Of a stretch of DNA of 64,000 nucleotides, positions 58,973 through 64,000 are shown piece by piece; position 1 is the stretch's first letter; every line of letters starts with the position of its first letter. The stretch spans positions 82,309,056 to 82,373,055 of the forward strand of contig CM049310.1 of NCBI GenBank assembly GCA_026874595.1. The letters are read 5' to 3'. This DNA comes from Sipunculus nudus. Its lineage: Eukaryota > Annelida > Sipuncula > Golfingiida > Sipunculidae. A program made the translations under genes and the position numbers. A model generated the notes under the pieces. It saw only the letters and a list, made by a program, of their open reading frames with translations. It was not told the origin of the DNA and ran no database searches.

Positions 58973-59196
58973 TAAAGGCCGGCATACACGTTACGACCCG
59001 ATTCAACTCAACTCAACAGGGCCCGACTGAACAGGTTTCCTCAAGTTTTCTAAAGTTTCTTCCAGTTTTTGACCCTGCAGACTGACGAAAACTGGGGTGC
59101 ATACACATAACGACCCGACTCAACTCAACTCAACTCAACTAAACAGTTTTTGACCTGTTGAGTTGAGTCGGGTCGCAACGTGTATGCCGGCCTTTA
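58973..59196. mobile_element. 224-bp MITE with ~42-bp terminal inverted repeats
   Basis: TAAAGGCCGGCATACACGTT then ACGACCCGATTCAACTC at the left; the complement, ending ACGTGTATGCCGGCCTTTA, at the right, with two mismatches and one CAACT slippage. A third direct copy of the arm lies at about 59098-59146. Ends TAAAGG/CCTTTA suggest TA target sites. Confidence 0.9.
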
Positions 59197-60197
59197 CTGC
59201 TGTAAGTCCGTTTCTGCGCAGTGTGGTAAAATAAAAAAAAAAAAAAAAAAAAAAAGAATACAAGTTCGAATTCAAGTACTTAGCCCTACATCAATACTGA
59301 AGACGGCTACTTCGTTTGCCTTTCTGTTCGGAAGGGATCCAAATTCGCGATATTGTCGAAAAAGAAATTATTCTTCCTGAAAAAAAGGCTACAAAAGACT
59401 GCTACTATAAATGATGTCAGAATTTTAAAATTATCTGCGAATAATTAAAAGTAAATTATAGTCGTTCGGTATTCACTTTGATTACTGTCTAATTGTTACG
59501 ATTTTATTTAATTCGTATAATAAAGAATATGCTCTTTGTACGTAATTGTTTATATTAAAATCGCCAAAATTGAACCCTCGTGAAATAACAAAACATGAAA
59601 TCGCGAAATGTTAACCTTTGCGAAAATGAAACCAACCAGAGTATCCACTTGACATTGTGTCTTTCACTTTCGCTGATGTCTTACGCTCAGGCGGCAAGGC
59701 CGACCATCCAGTGTATGAATTATACACGTTCCTCGCCACAGCGCCAGTGTAATGAAATTTATACCTCAAGTCATCAAGCGAGGGCGGAGCAAATGTCACT
59801 GTTTGAACTCCCGAAGCTCCGCAAGATTATCACGATGTAAATTTTCCTTTCAATATTGTGCGCGTAGAGTATACCGAAATTCCGAGAATACGAACCGGAC
59901 TGGTATGATCAAATGTCTACGGGTGTCTCGTATATTTGAATTTATATTTTACGTCTTTTTCAAAACGGGTCTCTACAGACTAATAATAGATAGCAACATA
60001 TTTTACGATCAGATCATTTACCTTGAATAACCTCATGTGTATACAGTGTATACGGTGCTAATTAGTGTTAGCAAAGTGGATCGTATTCTCTGGGTGCGCC
60101 ACCGTAATTAGATTGTGTTCACACATGTATCGCTAGACTGCGGTCAGAATTCACCTTGGACGTCTGGACTTGTCCGACTATCATTTGTATAGCCGCA
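59197..60197. other. Gene-free stretch with poly-A and a family I block
   Basis: Poly-A (23 A) at 59233-59255. A TCGCGAA-type block at 59558-59632 (AAAATCGCCAAAATTGAACC, CTCGTGAAAT, GAAATCGCGAAATG, TTTGCGAAAATGAAACC) is related to 46985-47060. Confidence 0.5.
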
Positions 60198-60705
60198 GGG
60201 CAGCGGTTTCAGATCTACCCCTGCTTCAGATTAAAACCCCATTTTTATTTCAGAGGCGTTAACTTACGATTACACCCGGGCACAAGTTGTAATCCGTTTA
60301 TTCCTGTCAGCTATAATTTCAGATTGCCACCTCTAAAATTGTTCTATATGTTGATTTGAAGCACCATTATTATAATTTCATTATTCTTGATTTCTCGAAT
60401 AAGGTTAATTGAATATCTATTTATCTAATATTTGTTTACGTAGAGTGTGTCATACGCTATATTACTTTCAACAGTCAATATCATTTTGCGACCATTTATT
60501 TATAATTAAGACACTAAAACTGGCTTTAAATCCTTATCTTGTACTTTTTAAAAATTAATATACCACTAATTAAAACATAATAATATAGAATTTATCTTAA
60601 TAATCTGAACAATGCAGGGGGTCACCTGAAAGCTGTCACAAGGAAAGTTTTTCAGATTTCAGATACCCGGGGAGGAGGGGGGGGGGGGGTAAACTTAACT
60701 GGGGC
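60198..60705. mobile_element. GATTACCCC-ended MITE-like element, copy 3
   Basis: GGGCAGCGGTTTCAGATCTA then CCCCTGCTTCAGATTA aligns with the left end of copy 2. The interior is AT-rich with shared blocks. The right end falls in GGAGGAGG and a G13 tract (60677-60689), with decayed GGGTAAACTTAACT after it. Confidence 0.6.
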
Positions 60706-61257
60706 CTGCCTGGCGTCTTTACACAGTTAGGCACCAGGTGCACAACACCAACCCTGAATGAAATGAGGACGATGGCAATATGTGGTTACACATTATATAC
60801 CATTCTAAAGGCTCATGTTTTACGTGGTCTATGTCCTAGAAAGGAAATCAACTGCTTGTTTTAATTTAGATAATACGGCGACTCCTCAAGGCTCAGGTAA
60901 AAGCTACATTTATAACTTTACCTAATTAAAAAAACACGAGCATTATGGGAGAGTAAATTATTAAACTTCAACCCACTATTCTAATTCGGTTAATAGCTTA
61001 GCTGGCGAGGTATTATATTACTTTATATATGATATTAATCTCGTTACATGGTTGCTTGGGAGTGAACCTCGGCCAATCTTTAAACACTATAAAACAAACA
61101 TTGTGTTTATACACTTATTAACATGTTCTGCGTACATGTATTTCTCTTTAACTGGATTAGTGTACAAATTTACAGCGTTTCACCTTTGTGTACTATACTA
61201 AGCAGTTTGTTTTAGCGCAGTCAGATGTTGTATAATAACTAGTTAACTCAAATAAAT
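60706..61257. other. Gene-free intergenic stretch
   Basis: I see no feature in it. Confidence 0.5.
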
Positions 61258-62108
61258 TAAGGCCACCTATTCATCTGCTTTATCTGTAGAATGTTTGCAA
61301 TTGCTTGCTTACTCTGTGTACATATCATTGAAGTGTAGGTAATTCCTGCTAAGACAGACTCATATGCCTCAGTGACGGATATAAGACCATTTTTATCCAC
61401 CAACTGTAACTTAAAGGTGCCTATTCACCTGCCTTTTGGAAATGATATATGTGATTTCTGGCTTCCTCATTGTATATATTAAAGATCTAAGGTTTATGAA
61501 AAGTTCTTATAATGCCTCCGTGAAGGATGTATATACTTGCTTATAAACTACGTGTTTGTAAACACAGCATTTTTGACAAACGAGAACAAACTTATAACCT
61601 AAGGTGGTAGGTTGCAAATATGCCAAGGCAGAAAGGTCACTTGTTGCAAAGCTCTGGCTTACCAGATGACCTTGTTGAATTTTTTTTATTATTTGTCGGG
61701 CACCGACATATTATAAACACATTGATATAAAAAAAACAAGCAGCCTGTGTGTGCTGATTTCTACGTTTTCTGGCCTATATTTATAAAAGCTCCAGTGGAT
61801 TACCTTTAGTTTTTGAAAGTCAGATAGGTGATTGGGTCCCTTTAACACTGTTCATGTTGACAAAGAAAACGCGATTTAAGGTGGTTTGTTGCATATGTGC
61901 GGAAGCTGAACGGTCGCATAACGTTATTTGAACAATTTGTGCGTCTGGCTCACCTTTGGTGCCCCCCAAATGATATAAACACGTGCAAATAAATAAATAA
62001 ACAGCGTGTGTACCGTAGGATACGCGTTTTCTGGCTTATTTTCATGAAAGGTTTAAGAGATTATCTTAATGTATAGACGTCAGATATTGGAAAAGGCCCC
62101 TTTCAGAG
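61258..62108 (+). repeat. Dispersed repeat family C, copy 3 (compound)
   Basis: At least two partly overlapping units: CACCTATTCATCTGC and CCTATTCACCTGCC; TCATATGCCTCAGTGACGGA and CTTATAATGCCTCCGTGAAG; AAGGTGGTAGGTTGCA and AAGGTGGTTTGTTGCA; GATATAAAAAAAACAAGCAG and AATAAATAAACAGCGTG. It ends like copy 1 with TTTCATGAAAGGTT and CCCCTTT. Confidence 0.7.
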
Positions 62109-62994
62109 TTACTTTTGAGTCAGAAACAATGAAGTAAATTTTCTAGTCGCGTAATCCCAGTTGATTATTGTCTGGCTACGTTTACATTTATCGAATGTTT
62201 ATTTCCTGGTCACAATAAATCATAGCTTTTTACTCTATGGTAACGTTAAATAAAGTTGTTTATTTTCTGGTCACGTTAAAGTTGACAAAATGTTGATTTA
62301 CTGGCCACAATTAATCACCGCAATTAAATGTATGCTCACGTTTAAACCAGTTGTTTATTTTCTAGTTGAATCTTAGGTCGCAGGATTGTTTCGTAGTACT
62401 GCGCATGTAAAAAAGCGTTAAGCTTTCATTATTATTCGCCTCAGATTATTTATGTGTCGTGTGGTCACAGAACCATGGTTTTGGCTAGCAGAGAAGAAAT
62501 GTTTATGCAATGTTTATGCATACTGTTCAGACAGTCCAGACACTTAACCGATACTACTCTGAATAAATTTTCTTTGTTTACTCCATTATTCACTTATATC
62601 CATCACACCCGTTTTAAGTCATTGCTTCAAAGAATATAGTTACGCATTTTTAACATTTTACCCCCGGCATAGAGTGTTTATGTTTTGATGCGTGTTTGTT
62701 TTACGAATGACGTTAAGGCTGCAAAACTGATTTTATTTTCAAAACTGAATAGAGCTTATATATATATCATTCCATTAAATCTTTGTGCGGATAAGGTTAA
62801 AGGGGCGATTCCAGACGAATTCTTTATCTTGTCCGTGGTAAGTGCGAATTTAAATTTACTCATGAAATTCACTAATTTTATACTTTAATTGGCGTTGTTA
62901 ACTAAAAACTTTAAAAGGAAAAGACTTGATTACGAAATCTGTTGGCTTCCGGTATATGTGGGAATGAGTAAAAATCAATCAATGTTTAACAGAA
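62109..62994. other. Gene-free stretch with a degenerate TTTATTTTCTGGTCAC repeat
   Basis: GTTTATT(T)(T)C(C/T)(A/G)GT(C/T) recurs near 62200, 62258 and 62350, roughly 50-90 bp apart, with GGTCACG/GGCCACA. Probably an old tandem repeat. Confidence 0.4.
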
Positions 62995-63165
62995 TACAGT
63001 GGAACCTGTCTGAAAGACCACCTATCTAATACGACCACCTGTACATTAAAACCACCCTTGAGTGTTCCGAACACACTCACATTGTTCATAACTGACCTGT
63101 TTCATATAAACACCTGTGAATTAAGACCATTTTTGGACTGCCTTATTACACGGTTTTCACTGTAT
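62995..63165. mobile_element. Short MITE, TACAGTGGAACC / GGTTTTCACTGTA ends
   Basis: Inverted ends of about 13 bp flanked by TA, as in Tc1/mariner-type insertions. The inside has tandem-like ACCACCT(A/G)T and AAAACCACC words. About 170 bp, non-coding. A decayed relative is at 41990. Confidence 0.7.
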
Positions 63166-63519
63166 AGGCATGTCATTACTTACGTACGTCTGAACAAATT
63201 ATCACTAAGCAAATTAATGCCAAAGATGTTTTTAGACTACTAAGACCCTGGAAACAAAAAAAAACATGGCCGATTGGATCTGAGGGCTTATAAAATACCA
63301 GAAAGAGAAGAAAGAACATTGTGTGACATCTGTCGTAAATTACATAGACAGGATCAAATTGTCTTTTTTTGCCTTTATTGTGGTTTGCCTACTAATGTCT
63401 TGTAAATAAGTTATCTAAGCCAAAGAAAAGTATCTGGAAAGCAGCGAGAAATGCTCCTACTGGCGACCAGGGTTGTCAGTTGTAAACCTTGATTGCATTT
63501 ATATCTTCATACTTGTTAT

Positions 63520-63790
63520 ACCTCCGCTAGGATTAATTAACAAGGAGGTCATGTTTTTGCTGGCGTAGGTTTGTTTGTCTGTTAGCAACATTTCTCAGAA
63601 ATGGTTATCGGTTTTTGAGGAAAATAACAGGATAGCTTGGCAATGATATACACAGAACATTTAATATAAATTTTGGGAGTGACCAGTATCGCCAGTTGGA
63701 TCCAGGAATATTTTGAAGGCGAAATGTTTCATTTTTGACAATGCAAAACGGGGTTAATGAGCTGCATTGGTGGAGGTCTGTGCTCTCTGA
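63520..63790 (+). mobile_element. Element distantly related to family D
   Basis: TACCTCCGCTAGG start, AAGGAGGTCATGTTTTTGCT, GGTTTGTTTGTCTGTTAGCA, GTTGGATCCAGGAATATTTT and end GGTGGAGGTCTGTGCTCTCT then GAGTG: the same plan (CCTCCGC, TTTGTTTGT, GGATCC, GGAGGTCTG) as family D, with different sequence between. Confidence 0.6.
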
Positions 63791-64000
63791 GTGTTTCTGG
63801 TTGTTAAAATATTATCTCTAGATGTTTTGATATGTGATCGAATGATTTATTATTTAGCTGGCTTGTATGTTTGCAACTGTTATCAACGAATTTCGATGAC
63901 CGTAATATCTTAACGCAAGATTTTGACTTCTCGATTATTCTAGGAGCCGGGAATTATGATATAAAACCCAAAAGCCTTAAAGACAGTCAGTTTTGAACCT
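63791..64000. other. Window end
   Basis: I see no feature in it. Confidence 0.5.

Overview
This is a stretch of an animal nuclear genome, most likely a marine invertebrate and probably a lophotrochozoan such as a mollusc. The grounds are spliced gene structure, AT-rich non-coding DNA, many microsatellites, fragments of non-LTR retrotransposons, tRNA-derived SINE-like repeats, many short inverted-repeat (MITE-like) elements and a large satellite array. The species cannot be named from the sequence. There is no sign of bacterial-type operons, rRNA or CRISPR.

One gene is supported, on the minus strand. Its large 3' exon (2145-5692) encodes about 1,180 residues: a right-handed beta-helix ectodomain with FxxN/GGAI repeats like those of chlamydial polymorphic membrane proteins, a cysteine-rich juxtamembrane region, and a C-terminal half with about nine membrane segments. 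This exon opens at a splice acceptor in phase 1 and lacks a signal peptide. A small minus-strand exon at 49152-49256 supplies one: an 18-residue signal peptide in a strong start context, with a good acceptor before it and a GTGAG donor after it, also in phase 1. The two join to give a Gly codon and the expected mature N-terminus. I infer one gene with a ~43.5 kb intron.

That proposed intron holds nearly everything else in the first 49 kb. It has a 24-bp minisatellite (11.7-12.4 kb) with old decayed flanks, an 11.4 kb satellite array of 58-60 bp monomers with higher-order repeats of 2071 bp and 769 bp (15.7-27.15 kb), and dispersed repeat families recognisable because they recur within the window (called A to I here). 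It also has two LINE reverse-transcriptase relics (36.1 and 42.5-43.0 kb), a 4-copy ~209-bp tandem repeat (41.05-41.89 kb), a 22-bp minisatellite (44.4-44.7 kb), and several foldback elements.

From 49.3 to 64 kb I find no convincing coding exon. This part holds a very degenerate ~50-bp tandem repeat (50.45-51.06 kb), more copies of families B, C, D and I, a hAT-like element with a near-perfect 8-bp target duplication and an internal tRNA-like promoter (54.7-55.3 kb), elements with GATTACCCC ends, and two clean inverted-repeat MITEs (58.97 and 63.0 kb). Upstream non-coding exons and the promoter of the gene probably lie here or beyond. All family assignments come from comparing parts of this window by eye; no database search was possible.
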